The notes below the pieces were generated by a model, which was given only the letters and a program-made list of their open reading frames with translations, did no database searches and had not been told where the DNA came from. A program made the translations under genes and the position numbers. Positions 17,231-25,642 of a DNA stretch of 64,000 nt are shown piece by piece (position 1 is the stretch's first letter; the number at the start of each line of letters is the position of its first letter). Origin of the DNA: Parundibacterium terreum (GTDB lineage: Bacteria; Pseudomonadota; Gammaproteobacteria; Burkholderiales; Burkholderiaceae_D). The stretch is from the NCBI RefSeq assembly GCF_014636315.1, contig NZ_BMED01000001.1, forward strand, positions 1,679,941-1,743,940, written 5' to 3'.

Positions 17231-17349
17231 AATATACGATTAGTAGTATATTCAATATCAGGGTTTATAAATATGACGTTTTATCACTTTATTTTTGCGT
17301 TTTAGTTAAAGGTGATCAGACTTAACGATACAATTTATTACGATTAGTA
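17231..17349. promoter_or_regulatory. Two copies of the dyad TACGATTAGTA between the LysR and dehalogenase genes
   Basis: TACGATTAGTA occurs at 17235-17245 and again at 17339-17349, 104 bases apart, and each is a TAC/GTA dyad around GATTA. In the first copy the flanks extend an overlapping perfect inverted repeat, AATATAC (17231-17237) and GTATATT (17246-17252). LysR regulators bind short dyads near the divergent promoter, so these are good candidates for operators of the adjacent LysR protein. Confidence 0.6.
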
Positions 17350-17444
17350 AAAATAGTCGCCTTAAATGGCGTGTATTCTTACTTTTCGGAATGCATTTGG
17401 ACTATGCCAGTAACAAATGCATTTCTGCACTATTGCCAGGAATC

Positions 17445-18356
17445 ATGGATCAATTCAAACAACTTTCCACCTTTGCCGAGGTAGCCACCCGCGGCAGCCT
17501 GTCTTCGGCTGCGCGCGCAGAAGGCGTTGCACCGGCAATGATAGGCCGCCGCCTGGATGCACTGGAAGAGCGGCTGGGCGTTAAACTGTTGCAACGCACC
17601 ACGCGCAAGATTGCACTGACCAACGAGGGCACCGCTTTCCTGGAAGACTGCCAGCGCATACTTGCCGAGCTGGAAGAGGCCGAAACTGCTGTATCGGAGC
17701 GCAGTGCGCGCGCCAGCGGGCAATTGACGGTATCTGCCCCGGCCGGCTTCGGTCGCCAGCACGTTGCTCCGCTGGTTCCGTCTTTCCTGACCGAACACCG
17801 CGATGTCAAGCTGACGCTGAGCCTAAACGACAGGGTGGTGGACCTGATCGGCGAAGGCATAGACGTGGCGATACGAATCGCCTCGCTGACCGATTCCAAC
17901 CTAATCGGCGTCAAGCTGGCGGACAATAAACGCGTGGTAGTGGCTTCACCGGCTTACATCAAGCGCCACGGCACACCGGGCTCGCTGGACGAACTGAGCA
18001 ACCATAACTGCCTGGCTTTCAGCAGCGACGGCAGCCAGCGCGGCTGGACCTTCCGCCAGAACGGCAAGAATGTGACGCTGAAAGTGGAAGGCAATATGGT
18101 TTGCAACGACGGCGAAGTGCTGCATGACTGGGCCATCTCCGGCAAAGGCCTGGCCTGGCGCTCGATGTGGGAAGTGGGATCCGAGATTGAATCCGGCAAA
18201 CTGGTTACCGTGCTGGATGAATTTACCGCACCGGGCAACGATATCTATGCCATTTTTGCGCAAAGGCGCCACCTGCCGCTGCGCATACGCGCCTTCGTCG
18301 ATTTTTTAAGGCATGCTTACAGCAAACCCAATTACTGGGGACAATCCCAGGGCTAG
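17445..18356 (+). CDS. LysR-family transcriptional regulator
   Basis: A 303-residue regulator with an N-terminal helix-turn-helix (FAEVATRGSLSSAARAEGVA then IGRRLDALEERLGVKLLQRT) and a LysR substrate domain from about residue 90. The ATG at 17445 follows AGGAA and starts MDQFKQLSTF, the typical N-terminus; an in-frame start 54 bases upstream is unsupported. The gene is divergent from the haloacid dehalogenase-aceB unit and is its likely regulator through the dyads at 17235-17349. The ligand is unknown; glyoxylate, glycolate or a haloacid are reasonable guesses. Confidence 0.9.
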   Translation: MDQFKQLSTFAEVATRGSLSSAARAEGVAPAMIGRRLDALEERLGVKLLQRTTRKIALTNEGTAFLEDCQRILAELEEAETAVSERSARASGQLTVSAPAGFGRQHVAPLVPSFLTEHRDVKLTLSLNDRVVDLIGEGIDVAIRIASLTDSNLIGVKLADNKRVVVASPAYIKRHGTPGSLDELSNHNCLAFSSDGSQRGWTFRQNGKNVTLKVEGNMVCNDGEVLHDWAISGKGLAWRSMWEVGSEIESGKLVTVLDEFTAPGNDIYAIFAQRRHLPLRIRAFVDFLRHAYSKPNYWGQSQG

Positions 18357-18373
18357 CATAAGGACCTGATCCC

Positions 18374-18895
18374 ATGACAGACCCCGTCCACCCCGGCTCT
18401 GCGCAGATACATCGCGGCTACCTGCCCGGCGCGATAGGCCGCATAACCGAAATGCACGCACGCTACTATGCGCGCACGGTCGGTTTCGGCCAATACTTTG
18501 AAAGCAAGGTTGCTGCCGGCCTGGCTGAATTTACCGGACGCCTTGAACATCCGCGCAACGGCCTGTGGCTTGCGGTGCAAAACGACACCATAGTAGGTTC
18601 AATCGCGATTGACGGCGAAGACCTGGGCGGGAACGTGGCGCACCTGCGCTGGTTCATCCTCGATGACAGCTTGCGCGGCGGCGGATTTGGAAAGCAGTTG
18701 CTGTCGGCTGCAATCGACTTTTGCGATCAGCAGCAATTTGCCGAGACGCAGCTATGGACCTTCAGCGGCCTGGATGTAGCGCGCAAGCTGTATGAGACAG
18801 CAGGCTTCCAACTGGTGCAGCAGCAAGCTGCCAGCCAGTGGGGCAAGGAAATGATAGAGCAGCAATTCACGCGGCCCTCTGCCCCACCGCGATAA
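18374..18895 (+). CDS. GNAT-family N-acetyltransferase
   Basis: A 173-residue acetyl-CoA-dependent transferase. [20 protein letters not shown] carries the acetyl-CoA pyrophosphate-binding Rx2GxG/A motif, and [16 protein letters not shown] is the C-terminal GNAT signature. The N-terminal [20 protein letters not shown] resembles the acetyltransferase halves of MarR-GNAT fusion proteins, but no MarR domain is present here. AAGGA precedes the start, and the gene begins 17 bases after lysR, so it may be co-transcribed. Its 3' end overlaps the convergent ynfA gene by 29 bases. Substrate unknown. Confidence 0.85.
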   Translation: MTDPVHPGSAQIHRGYLPGAIGRITEMHARYYARTVGFGQYFESKVAAGLAEFTGRLEHPRNGLWLAVQNDTIVGSIAIDGEDLGGNVAHLRWFILDDSLRGGGFGKQLLSAAIDFCDQQQFAETQLWTFSGLDVARKLYETAGFQLVQQQAASQWGKEMIEQQFTRPSAPPR

Positions 18896-19208
18896 TACCC
18901 GCGCCCGCCAGGGCCAGCGCTACTCCCAGATAATCGTTCCAGCTAGGCGCGACGCCGTCCACCAGCCACAGCCATGCCAGTGCGGTGGCGATATACACCG
19001 CGCCATACATTGCATAGACTCTGCCGCTGGCAGCAGGATGCAAGGTCAGCAGCCAGACAAAAGCAATCAGGCTGCACGCCGCCGGCAGCAGTACGTAGGC
19101 GGGTGCTTTACCGGTCCACCACAGCATGGGTAAGTAGCAGCCCAACAATTCGGCGATGGCCGTCAGAATGAATAAACCGAATCCGCGTAACACATAAATA
19201 TTCTCCAT
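18867..19208 (-). CDS. ynfA: YnfA/UPF0060 small membrane protein
   Basis: A 113-residue inner-membrane protein with four predicted helices, in the SMR-like YnfA family. Motifs [32 protein letters not shown] and [19 protein letters not shown] are family hallmarks. YnfA proteins have been linked to small multidrug efflux, with modest evidence. GGGGAATAGGCAGT provides the ribosome binding site. The gene's 3' end lies inside the end of the GNAT gene on the other strand. Confidence 0.9.
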   Translation of the reverse strand: MENIYVLRGFGLFILTAIAELLGCYLPMLWWTGKAPAYVLLPAACSLIAFVWLLTLHPAASGRVYAMYGAVYIATALAWLWLVDGVAPSWNDYLGVALALAGAGIIAVGQRAA

Positions 19209-19305
19209 ACTGCCTATTCCCCGGCGATGCGTTCAGTCAATGCCGCTGAGCTTAACTGCTTGCCCTCATGAGCACAAGTCTCCGACATACAGGAAGAGCT
19301 GTAAT

Positions 19306-19330
19306 AAAAACGGCACCCGCAGGTGCCGTT
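19306..19330 (-). terminator. Rho-independent terminator of the chemoreceptor gene
   Basis: On the minus strand AACGGCACCT pairs with GGTGCCGTT around GCG, followed by TTTTATTA. Confidence 0.8.
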
Positions 19331-19350
19331 CATTTGAAGCCTAATACATC

Positions 19351-21072
19351 TCAAAACTCTTCCCAATCGTCCTGCCCCGCTGGCGCCATGCTTTCCTTGG
19401 CTTTTACAGGTTTGGGCCGGTTGATGGCTTTTACATTGGAAGTGCTGGCCGGCCGGGTGCCGACGGGTTTGGCGGGAGCCGTCCTGACGGGAGGGACAGC
19501 AGTGACACTGGCGACAAATTGCTGGCTGCGCTCGTCGATCTTGAACACGCTGACAGCATCCAGCAAGCGCTTGGCCTGGTCCTGCGTACTACCGGCAGCA
19601 GCCGCAGCCTCTTCCACCAGAGCCGCATTTTGCTGCGTGGCCTCATCCATCTTGACGACAGCGGTATTGATCTGATCCAACCCCGCGCTTTGCTCGGCGC
19701 TGGCAGCAGTGATCTCACCCATGATGTCCGCCACGCTCTGGATGGAGTTGACGATTTCATGCATGGTACGTCCAGCATCGTCAACCAGCTTGCTGCCGGC
19801 CTCTACCTTCTCCACAGAATCGCCGATCAATTCCTTGATCTCTTTCGCTGCGCTGGCGGAGCGATGCGCGAGGTTGCGCACTTCGCTGGCGACCACCGCA
19901 AAGCCCCTGCCCTGCTCACCGGCACGCGCTGCCTCCACTGCCGCATTCAAGGCCAGGATATTGGTCTGGAAAGCGATGCCGTCTATCACGCTGATGATGT
20001 CGACAATTTTCTTGGAGCTGTCCTTGATGGAGTTCATCGTGTGCACTACGTCACCCACTACCGCGCCGCCACGTGTAGCGACCTCGGAAGCGGTAATCGA
20101 CAAGGTATTGGCCTGCTTGGCGTTATCCGCATTTTGCTTCACCGTGGAAGTCAGCTGCTCCATCGATGATGCGGTTTCTTCCAGGCTGGCAGCCTGCTGC
20201 TCTGTCCTGCCGGACAGATCCAGGTTGCCCTTCGCAATTTCGTCCGTTGCGGTCGCGATGGAAGAACTGCCGTGCCTGACCTTGGCCACTGTATCCACCA
20301 GGCTGACACGCATTTTTTCCAGGCCGGACAATAGCTGCCCCATCTCGTCGCGCGAAGTAGCCACTACCGGCTTGGTCAGGTCGCCTGCAGAAATTTCATC
20401 AAAGTGCTCCAGCATTTTTTTCAATGGGCCGGCGATTGCACCCAGCAAGAAGAAGGCGGAGACCGATACGGCAATAATACCGACCACGATCATCAGGATT
20501 GCTGTCCAGCGGAAGGTGGAAAATTTATCCTGGCTGGCATTGAACATGCCCTCAGTGGATTTGGACTGGTAAGCAACCAGCTCATCGGTCTTGTCGTAAT
20601 AGGCCGAGAACAATTTGGGCAGCTTGGTCATGTTGATGTTGTCCGCCGCATCCTTGTCACCCGCCTTGATCGCAGCCAGCAAAGGAAGGAAGCCGTCATT
20701 CAGATAAGCGGCTCTTTTGATGCCGACTTCATCCGAGATCTTCTTTTCATCGGAATCGGACGGCAGTGCCAGGTAGCGCTTCCATGCTTTTTCGGATTCA
20801 TCGGCAAACTTCTCCGCACGCTTGACGATGTCGGCAACATCCGCCAGTTCGGGATGAGCGACGGCCCGGTCTATCACCACCCGGGCACGCAGGGTATGCG
20901 CACGGCTGTCGCCAATGGCGATCGTGGATGGCAGCTGGTTGGTGAAGATATCCTTGACGACATTGTTGCTGGCTTGACCGCCGGCGATGCCCATGATCCC
21001 GATGATGATCAACAGGATTCCCATGAAGCTCATGGTGGCAATAAGGCGCAGCCTGATTGTGAGATTCAACAT
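19351..21072 (-). CDS. Methyl-accepting chemotaxis protein (Tsr/Tar-like)
   Basis: A 573-residue chemoreceptor. Helix 1 spans about residues 9-31, a periplasmic four-helix-bundle sensor follows to about residue 190, helix 2 covers about 191-213, then comes a HAMP domain and the cytoplasmic signalling hairpin with the conserved tip DGIAFQTNILALNAAVEAAR. Methylation-helix glutamine/glutamate clusters (EQQAASLEETASSMEQLTST) are present. A Pro/Ala/Lys-rich linker ends in DDWEEF, close to the NWETF pentapeptide that tethers CheR and CheB, so this is probably a major, methylation-competent receptor. GGGAG precedes the start. No other chemotaxis gene is near; ligand unknown. Confidence 0.95.
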   Translation of the reverse strand: MLNLTIRLRLIATMSFMGILLIIIGIMGIAGGQASNNVVKDIFTNQLPSTIAIGDSRAHTLRARVVIDRAVAHPELADVADIVKRAEKFADESEKAWKRYLALPSDSDEKKISDEVGIKRAAYLNDGFLPLLAAIKAGDKDAADNINMTKLPKLFSAYYDKTDELVAYQSKSTEGMFNASQDKFSTFRWTAILMIVVGIIAVSVSAFFLLGAIAGPLKKMLEHFDEISAGDLTKPVVATSRDEMGQLLSGLEKMRVSLVDTVAKVRHGSSSIATATDEIAKGNLDLSGRTEQQAASLEETASSMEQLTSTVKQNADNAKQANTLSITASEVATRGGAVVGDVVHTMNSIKDSSKKIVDIISVIDGIAFQTNILALNAAVEAARAGEQGRGFAVVASEVRNLAHRSASAAKEIKELIGDSVEKVEAGSKLVDDAGRTMHEIVNSIQSVADIMGEITAASAEQSAGLDQINTAVVKMDEATQQNAALVEEAAAAAGSTQDQAKRLLDAVSVFKIDERSQQFVASVTAVPPVRTAPAKPVGTRPASTSNVKAINRPKPVKAKESMAPAGQDDWEEF

Positions 21073-21414
21073 CTGACTTCTCCCATTAGTTGTTTTAGCT
21101 TGGATGACCTCGCGTATCGAGGTGAGACATCAATCGAATATCAACTGCTTGTTTCAGTATAGTCACTGGATACAAAATAGCTGCCACGAAACGTTGTTTA
21201 TTATATAAACAAAGAAAAAACCGGCATGCCATGAGCTTTTTACAGTTAGCCACCGGCTTTTCCAGGGACACGAATCATTCGATTTCCAAGCATTGCTACA
21301 AGGATAATTGACTGAATAGAGAGAAAAAACAAAGTTAATCTGGGGAAAATCGTTAAAGATAGTGTCTTTCTTCACAAAAAACACAAAGGACACAAAGGAA
21401 ATAAAATAAGCGGG
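21073..21414. other. Gene-free spacer upstream of the chemoreceptor
   Basis: No supported gene is seen. The stretch is AT-rich and contains a short direct repeat (ACACAAAGG twice near 21378-21398). It presumably holds the chemoreceptor promoter. Confidence 0.5.
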
Positions 21415-21443
21415 CAAAAAAAATCCCCGACTTCTCGGGGATT
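21415..21443 (-). terminator. Rho-independent terminator of the cold-shock gene
   Basis: AAATCCCCGA (21421-21430) pairs with TCGGGGATTT (21434-21443); on the minus strand the stem continues into a T-run. Confidence 0.88.
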
Positions 21444-21487
21444 TTCTAGTGCAACTTTAACAAGTCACATTCAGCTTATCAATTTTA

Positions 21488-21691
21488 TTAGATTGCTTGA
21501 ATGTTGGATGCTTGTTTGCCTTTAGGGCCAGTTGTCACTTCGAAAGAAACGCGTTGGTTTTCTTTCAGAGATTTGAAGCCATTGGATTGGATTGCGGAGA
21601 AATGAGCAAACAGATCTTCACCGCCTTCATCTGGAGTGATGAAGCCGAAACCTTTTGAATCATTGAACCATTTAACAATACCTGTTGCCAT
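21488..21691 (-). CDS. Cold-shock domain protein (CspA family)
   Basis: A 67-residue single-stranded RNA/DNA-binding protein, the standard length. RNP1 is KGFGFI and RNP2 is DLFAHF, and the C-terminus [13 protein letters not shown] is typical of betaproteobacterial Csp. It acts as an RNA chaperone. An AGGAAA site precedes the ATG. A TATAAT hexamer at 21803-21808 (minus strand) implies an untranslated leader of about 105 bases, a feature of cold-inducible csp mRNAs; induction by cold is inferred only. Confidence 0.95.
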   Translation of the reverse strand: MATGIVKWFNDSKGFGFITPDEGGEDLFAHFSAIQSNGFKSLKENQRVSFEVTTGPKGKQASNIQAI

Positions 21692-21808
21692 TACAATTTC
21701 CTATTTCAGTTAAGGTGGGCAAATGCCCGGTAAATCGTTTCAACCAAGTAAGGAATGACAGACTGATACTGCACTACCACCTAGAATCTCAACGACTAAA
21801 TAATTATA
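21692..21808 (-). promoter_or_regulatory. Long leader of the cold-shock gene
   Basis: From the -10-like TATAAT (21803-21808) to the start codon there are about 105 untranslated bases. A hairpin GGGCA-AA-TGCCC (21717-21728) sits about 15 bases before the ribosome binding site, where it could gate translation with temperature. No good -35 box was found. The remaining spacer up to 22016 shows no gene. Confidence 0.45.
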
Positions 21809-22016
21809 AGGCATAAATCCGGCAGTAAGTAAAATTAAAAGAAAAAATCAGTGCTGCGGCAATCATTGTGCCGTTCAAAACAGCATTTTTTTTGTATTTC
21901 CCTGCAATTTCAGGTGTTTACACTATTTCCCGGGTTCACCAAGGCTGTTGTAAAAACAGGAAATTTCTCGCAAAACACATAAAATCAGCTTAAATCGGCA
22001 GTTATTTTACCGAATT

Positions 22017-22673
22017 TCAGGTGCCCAGGAAAAATTCCACGGTTTGCTCAGAAAGCTCGTCCAGGCTCAGCCCCTTGCCGGGCTTATACCACTGCACGCT
22101 GTAATTGATCGCGCCCAGCAGCAGCAGGCGAACTACCTTACTGTCCGAGCGTATCAGGCCTGCGTCCTTGAGCTCGGAAATCGTCTTTTGCCAGAGCTGG
22201 TCATACCTGTCTTTCAGGCCAATAATTTGTTCCTGCAAGTCTGGGGTCAAAGCATGCCAGTCATACAGCAGCACCGGAATAAAATCATGGCCTTCGCCCA
22301 ACACCGTTTCCAGGTGGGCGCGGACCAGGGAGCGGAATTTTTCCAGCGGCGGAGTGCTGCTGGCAACGATACGCTCGACTTCGCCAAGACCCGCAACCAA
22401 GCCTTCCTCCATTACCGCAGCGAGGATTTCCTGCTTGCTCTTGAAATGGTAAAAAGGACTGCCCGAGCGCATCCCTACGGCGTGGGCGATATCACGCACT
22501 GTCGTGCCGTCAAAACCTTTTTCACGGAACAGGCGGGCAGACACGCGCACCAGGTCAGCGCGGCGATTGCCGTCCTCATCGGTAACAGTAGCCAGTGGGC
22601 GCGAGCGAACCGTACGCTTCCTCAGCGGAGCAGCAGGTTCTATATGTTGTTGAGAGTCGAGTGTGGTCTTCAT
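22017..22673 (-). CDS. TetR-family transcriptional regulator
   Basis: A 218-residue TetR regulator with a basic N-terminal arm and the helix-turn-helix at about residues 50-75 (TVRDIAHAVGMRSGSPFYHF). The ligand domain ends in AINYSVQWYKPGKGLSLDEL, a pattern common in TetR proteins that control fatty or branched acyl-CoA breakdown. It follows the crotonase gene on the same strand with a 161-base gap. A dyad at 22698-22727 overlaps the probable -35 region of its own promoter, suggesting autoregulation. It is a plausible regulator of the adjoining acyl-CoA genes. Confidence 0.9.
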   Translation of the reverse strand: MKTTLDSQQHIEPAAPLRKRTVRSRPLATVTDEDGNRRADLVRVSARLFREKGFDGTTVRDIAHAVGMRSGSPFYHFKSKQEILAAVMEEGLVAGLGEVERIVASSTPPLEKFRSLVRAHLETVLGEGHDFIPVLLYDWHALTPDLQEQIIGLKDRYDQLWQKTISELKDAGLIRSDSKVVRLLLLGAINYSVQWYKPGKGLSLDELSEQTVEFFLGT

Positions 22674-22684
22674 GGTCGGGTGCC

Positions 22685-22727
22685 ATTATAACGGCAAGCG
22701 GCACTGAAACCGCATGTTCAGTGCCGC
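22685..22727 (-). promoter_or_regulatory. TetR-gene promoter with a 10-bp dyad
   Basis: GCGGCACTGA (22698-22707) and TCAGTGCCGC (22718-22727) form a perfect inverted repeat with a 10-base spacer. A TATAAT (22685-22690 on the minus strand) lies between it and the start codon, only 11 bases from the ATG, so the transcript would be almost leaderless. The dyad covers the -35 area. Confidence 0.5.
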
Positions 22728-22834
22728 CCGGCGACAAGCGCTGCCGGATATCTCGGATACCGCGTTGCGGTCATTGGCGCAACTCTCTTTGGGCCACCTT
22801 GCTGATTTGTCGATGCAAGGTCTCCGTCTAAGCT

Positions 22835-23611
22835 TCACGCACCAAAATGAGGGGCGCGCTTATTCATGAAAGCACTGATGCCCTCCTCGAAATCCCTGGT
22901 TTTCGATACCGTCGCAAAATGTTCTATCTCATCATCCAGTTGTTGCGCCAGCGATGTAGAGCAGGACTGGTGGATCAGGCGCTTCATGCGGATATAAGTC
23001 TCATGCGGGCCATGCAGCAGGCGCGCCACCAGTTTATCGGTGACGTCGCGCAGTTGTTCCGGCGGCACCACCTGGTTCACCAAACCCAGGCGCAATGCGG
23101 TGTCAGCATCGAAATTATCAGCCAGCAGCATCAGCTCCATCGTTTTGCGCGCACCGACAATGCGCGGCAAGAACCAGGTACTGCCCGCATCGGGGCTTGC
23201 GCCAACCCGCGCATAGGCGGTATTGAAACGGGTGCCTTTTGCCGCGATCACCATGTCGGCAGCATTCATCGGCCCCATACTGCCGCCCGACACAGCGCCA
23301 TGCACGGCGGCCACGACGATGGCCGGCATGCCGCGCAAGCGCAGGATCGTAGGATTGAGTTCCTTACCGATTTCGCGCAGTATTTCAGGAGGATCGCAGC
23401 AATCAGGTCCGAAACTGCCGAGGTCGCCGCCGGCACCGAAGATAGGGCCGTTGGCCCTGATCAGCACTACCTTGACGCTGCTATCATCGGCAATCTCCTG
23501 AGTGACGCGGCTAAACTCACGGATCTCGTTGAGCCCCATCACATTCAATTTCGCCGGATAGTCGAACACTATCGTCGCCAGGCCCTTATCCTTCGTCAAA
23601 TGGGTTGCCAT
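22835..23611 (-). CDS. Enoyl-CoA hydratase/isomerase family protein, PaaG-like
   Basis: A 258-residue crotonase-fold protein. The oxyanion loops are visible (FGAGGDLGSF and GAVSGGSMGPM), but both hydratase glutamates are missing: the first site reads GGSMGPM instead of GGGCELA and the second AYARVG instead of the usual P-E-I. Instead it carries SPDAGSTWFLPRIVGARK, with the Asp used by PaaG-type isomerases. It is therefore more likely a double-bond isomerase than a hydratase. GGAGGAG precedes the start. A 297-base gap separates it from the upstream thioesterase gene, so it may have its own promoter. It is the last enzyme gene before the TetR regulator. Confidence 0.85.
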   Translation of the reverse strand: MATHLTKDKGLATIVFDYPAKLNVMGLNEIREFSRVTQEIADDSSVKVVLIRANGPIFGAGGDLGSFGPDCCDPPEILREIGKELNPTILRLRGMPAIVVAAVHGAVSGGSMGPMNAADMVIAAKGTRFNTAYARVGASPDAGSTWFLPRIVGARKTMELMLLADNFDADTALRLGLVNQVVPPEQLRDVTDKLVARLLHGPHETYIRMKRLIHQSCSTSLAQQLDDEIEHFATVSKTRDFEEGISAFMNKRAPHFGA

Positions 23612-23908
23612 AATCTGTCTCCTCCATGTCAGGTTGCGATCTAAGTTTCTCGGAAGTTTCTATTCATGCTAGTTCGCGAAAATCAAAAAAGCAAATGCTT
23701 GGTGAGCCTATCTTGTGCTGCCCTCTTGTAAGCGATGCAGCATTTTTCTATGGAAGAGATAAAGACCGCCTCTCTAACCTATGCTCTTTGCAACGCAGCA
23801 ATTATTGGCATGCGGCTACAGCGTCATATGGACTTTATTTTTTACCCCAATTGCTTTGACGAAAACTTTTCCAGACCGGCCAGCCATGATGAAAGACAGT
23901 CGCTTAAG

Positions 23909-24391
23909 CTAGCTGCTCTTGGTGTGCAACATGAAAGCCGCCGCCCCGGTCGCTATCCTGTCGCCGCTATCATTTCTCAAATCCATCAATACATTTGCCA
24001 CCCGCTTGCCCAGCCGCGTCACCTCTGCAGTGGCAAAGAATTTCTTGCCCCGCCCCGGCTGCAGATAGTCGATGCGCAAATCTATCGTGCTCATGTGCGA
24101 GAACTCCTTCATTTGCGACAGCACGTCATCCTTGGGACTTTGCTGCGCCATCTTCAGCAAGATCGCAAAGCCTGCCATGCTGTCCAGCACGGACGCGATC
24201 ACGCCGCCATGCAGCATGCCCTGCGAAAAATTGCCCAGCAATTGCTCACGCATCGCGATACTGATTTGTGGGTGGTCGGGGTCGAAGGATTCCAGCTTGA
24301 TGCCCAGCAAGTGGCAAAAGGGAATTTTCTCTTCCAGCACATGCTTCAGCATGCCCTGAAATTCGGGGTTGTCTATGATTGTTTTCGTCAT
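23909..24391 (-). CDS. Hotdog-fold thioesterase (PaaI/YigI-like)
   Basis: A 160-residue acyl-CoA thioesterase of the hotdog fold. MLHGGVIASVLDSMAGFAI carries the HGG-x(n)-D active-site pattern, and TIDLRIDYLQPGRGKKF is the following strand typical of PaaI-type enzymes. It may release CoA from dead-end acyl-CoA intermediates. The ATG shares one base with the stop codon of the upstream acyl-CoA dehydrogenase (TGATG), which implies translational coupling. Confidence 0.85.
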   Translation of the reverse strand: MTKTIIDNPEFQGMLKHVLEEKIPFCHLLGIKLESFDPDHPQISIAMREQLLGNFSQGMLHGGVIASVLDSMAGFAILLKMAQQSPKDDVLSQMKEFSHMSTIDLRIDYLQPGRGKKFFATAEVTRLGKRVANVLMDLRNDSGDRIATGAAAFMLHTKSS

Positions 24392-25554
24392 CAGTATTCC
24401 AATTGCCTTGCGATAAGATCCTTCATGATCTCTTCCGCGCCGCCGCCTATCATGTTCACCTTCACTTCGCGGTAAATCCGCTCCACACGCGTGCCGCGCA
24501 TGAAGCCCATGCCTCCCAGTGTCTGCACCGCCGCATCGGCGCAGAACTGCATAGTGCGGGTCGCTACATTCTTCAGCATGCAGATTTGCGCCACCAGTTC
24601 ATTGCCCTGCTGCTCAGGTTCGCTCATTCTGTACGCAGTGTCTTCCAGCAAAGCGCGGGTCGTACTGATCTGCGTCGCCATCTCCACCAGCTTATGCCTG
24701 ACCACCTGGTGCTCCAGCAGGCGCTGCCCAAAGGTCTGGCGCTCGCGCGACCATGCCAGCGCATCTTCATAGCAGACCTTGGCAAAGCCATAAGCACCGG
24801 CAGCCATGCCGAAGCGCTCGGTATTGAAGTTGCGCATAATCGTGCGAAAGCCCTGGCCTTCTACTCCTATCAGGTTGGCTGCCGGTACTCGGCAGTTGTT
24901 GAAATGCAGCTGTGCGGTATCGGATGCCCACCAACCCATTTTTTTCAGTTCTATACGGCTAAAGCCGACCCTGTCACGCTCTATCAGCAATAATGAAATA
25001 CCGCCGGCACCCCTGATGTCCGGATTGGTGCGCACGGCAACCGTAAAATAGTCTGCCCGCATGCCGGAGGTGATAAAGGTCTTTTCGCCATTCACCACGT
25101 ACTCATGCCCGTCCAGCACCGCTGTAGTCTTCAGGGCCGCGACATCGGACCCGCCGCCGGGTTCGGTAATCGCCAGAGCAGAAATCTTTTTCCCGGCTAT
25201 CACGTCGGGCAATATGCGCCGCTTCAGTGCCTCACTTCCGGCATACATCAGCGGCGGGGCGCCTATGCTGTGCGACATCAGCGATGCAATCACGCCACCG
25301 CTACCGGCCCTTGCCAGCTCTTCCGACGCGATAAGATGATAAAAAGCATCCACGTCCGGAGCCCCGCCGTATTGCTCCGGAAAACCCAGGCCCAGCAGGC
25401 CGACTGCGGCAGCCTCTTGATATAGCTCCCTTGGAAAGGAGGCCGCCTCATCCCAATCATTCACAAAGGGCGCAATTTCCTTGTCCACAAAACGCCGCAG
25501 CATCTGGCGAAAATCTTCGTGGGCGGGGCTGTAATAAGCTGGGTTGGGTTTCAT
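24391..25554 (-). CDS. Acyl-CoA dehydrogenase
   Basis: A 387-residue FAD enzyme that makes 2,3-enoyl-CoA from acyl-CoA. Flavin/substrate motifs are ITEPGGGSDVAALKTTA and GEKTFITSGMRADYF. The MCAD position of the catalytic Glu near the C-terminus is Gly-rich (MIGGGAEEI), but NFNTERFGMAAG keeps a Glu where isovaleryl-CoA and long-chain dehydrogenases have theirs. The start at 25554 gives MKPNPAYYSP, a normal N-terminus; the longer frame overlaps the upstream gene and was rejected. Middle gene of the SDR-dehydrogenase-dehydrogenase-thioesterase series. Chain specificity is not readable. Confidence 0.92.
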   Translation of the reverse strand: MKPNPAYYSPAHEDFRQMLRRFVDKEIAPFVNDWDEAASFPRELYQEAAAVGLLGLGFPEQYGGAPDVDAFYHLIASEELARAGSGGVIASLMSHSIGAPPLMYAGSEALKRRILPDVIAGKKISALAITEPGGGSDVAALKTTAVLDGHEYVVNGEKTFITSGMRADYFTVAVRTNPDIRGAGGISLLLIERDRVGFSRIELKKMGWWASDTAQLHFNNCRVPAANLIGVEGQGFRTIMRNFNTERFGMAAGAYGFAKVCYEDALAWSRERQTFGQRLLEHQVVRHKLVEMATQISTTRALLEDTAYRMSEPEQQGNELVAQICMLKNVATRTMQFCADAAVQTLGGMGFMRGTRVERIYREVKVNMIGGGAEEIMKDLIARQLEY

Positions 25555-25642
25555 GATGTAAGCCAAATGAGCAAGGATAGGAACGGAAAAACCGTTCGGT
25601 GCCGTTACAGGTTCCGAAACAGCAGGCAGCAGCCAACCCCGC

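Noticed and set aside
21163-21417. Open frame of 84 codons near the csp gene
   Set aside because: AT-rich composition, no ribosome binding site, and an aromatic, low-complexity translation.
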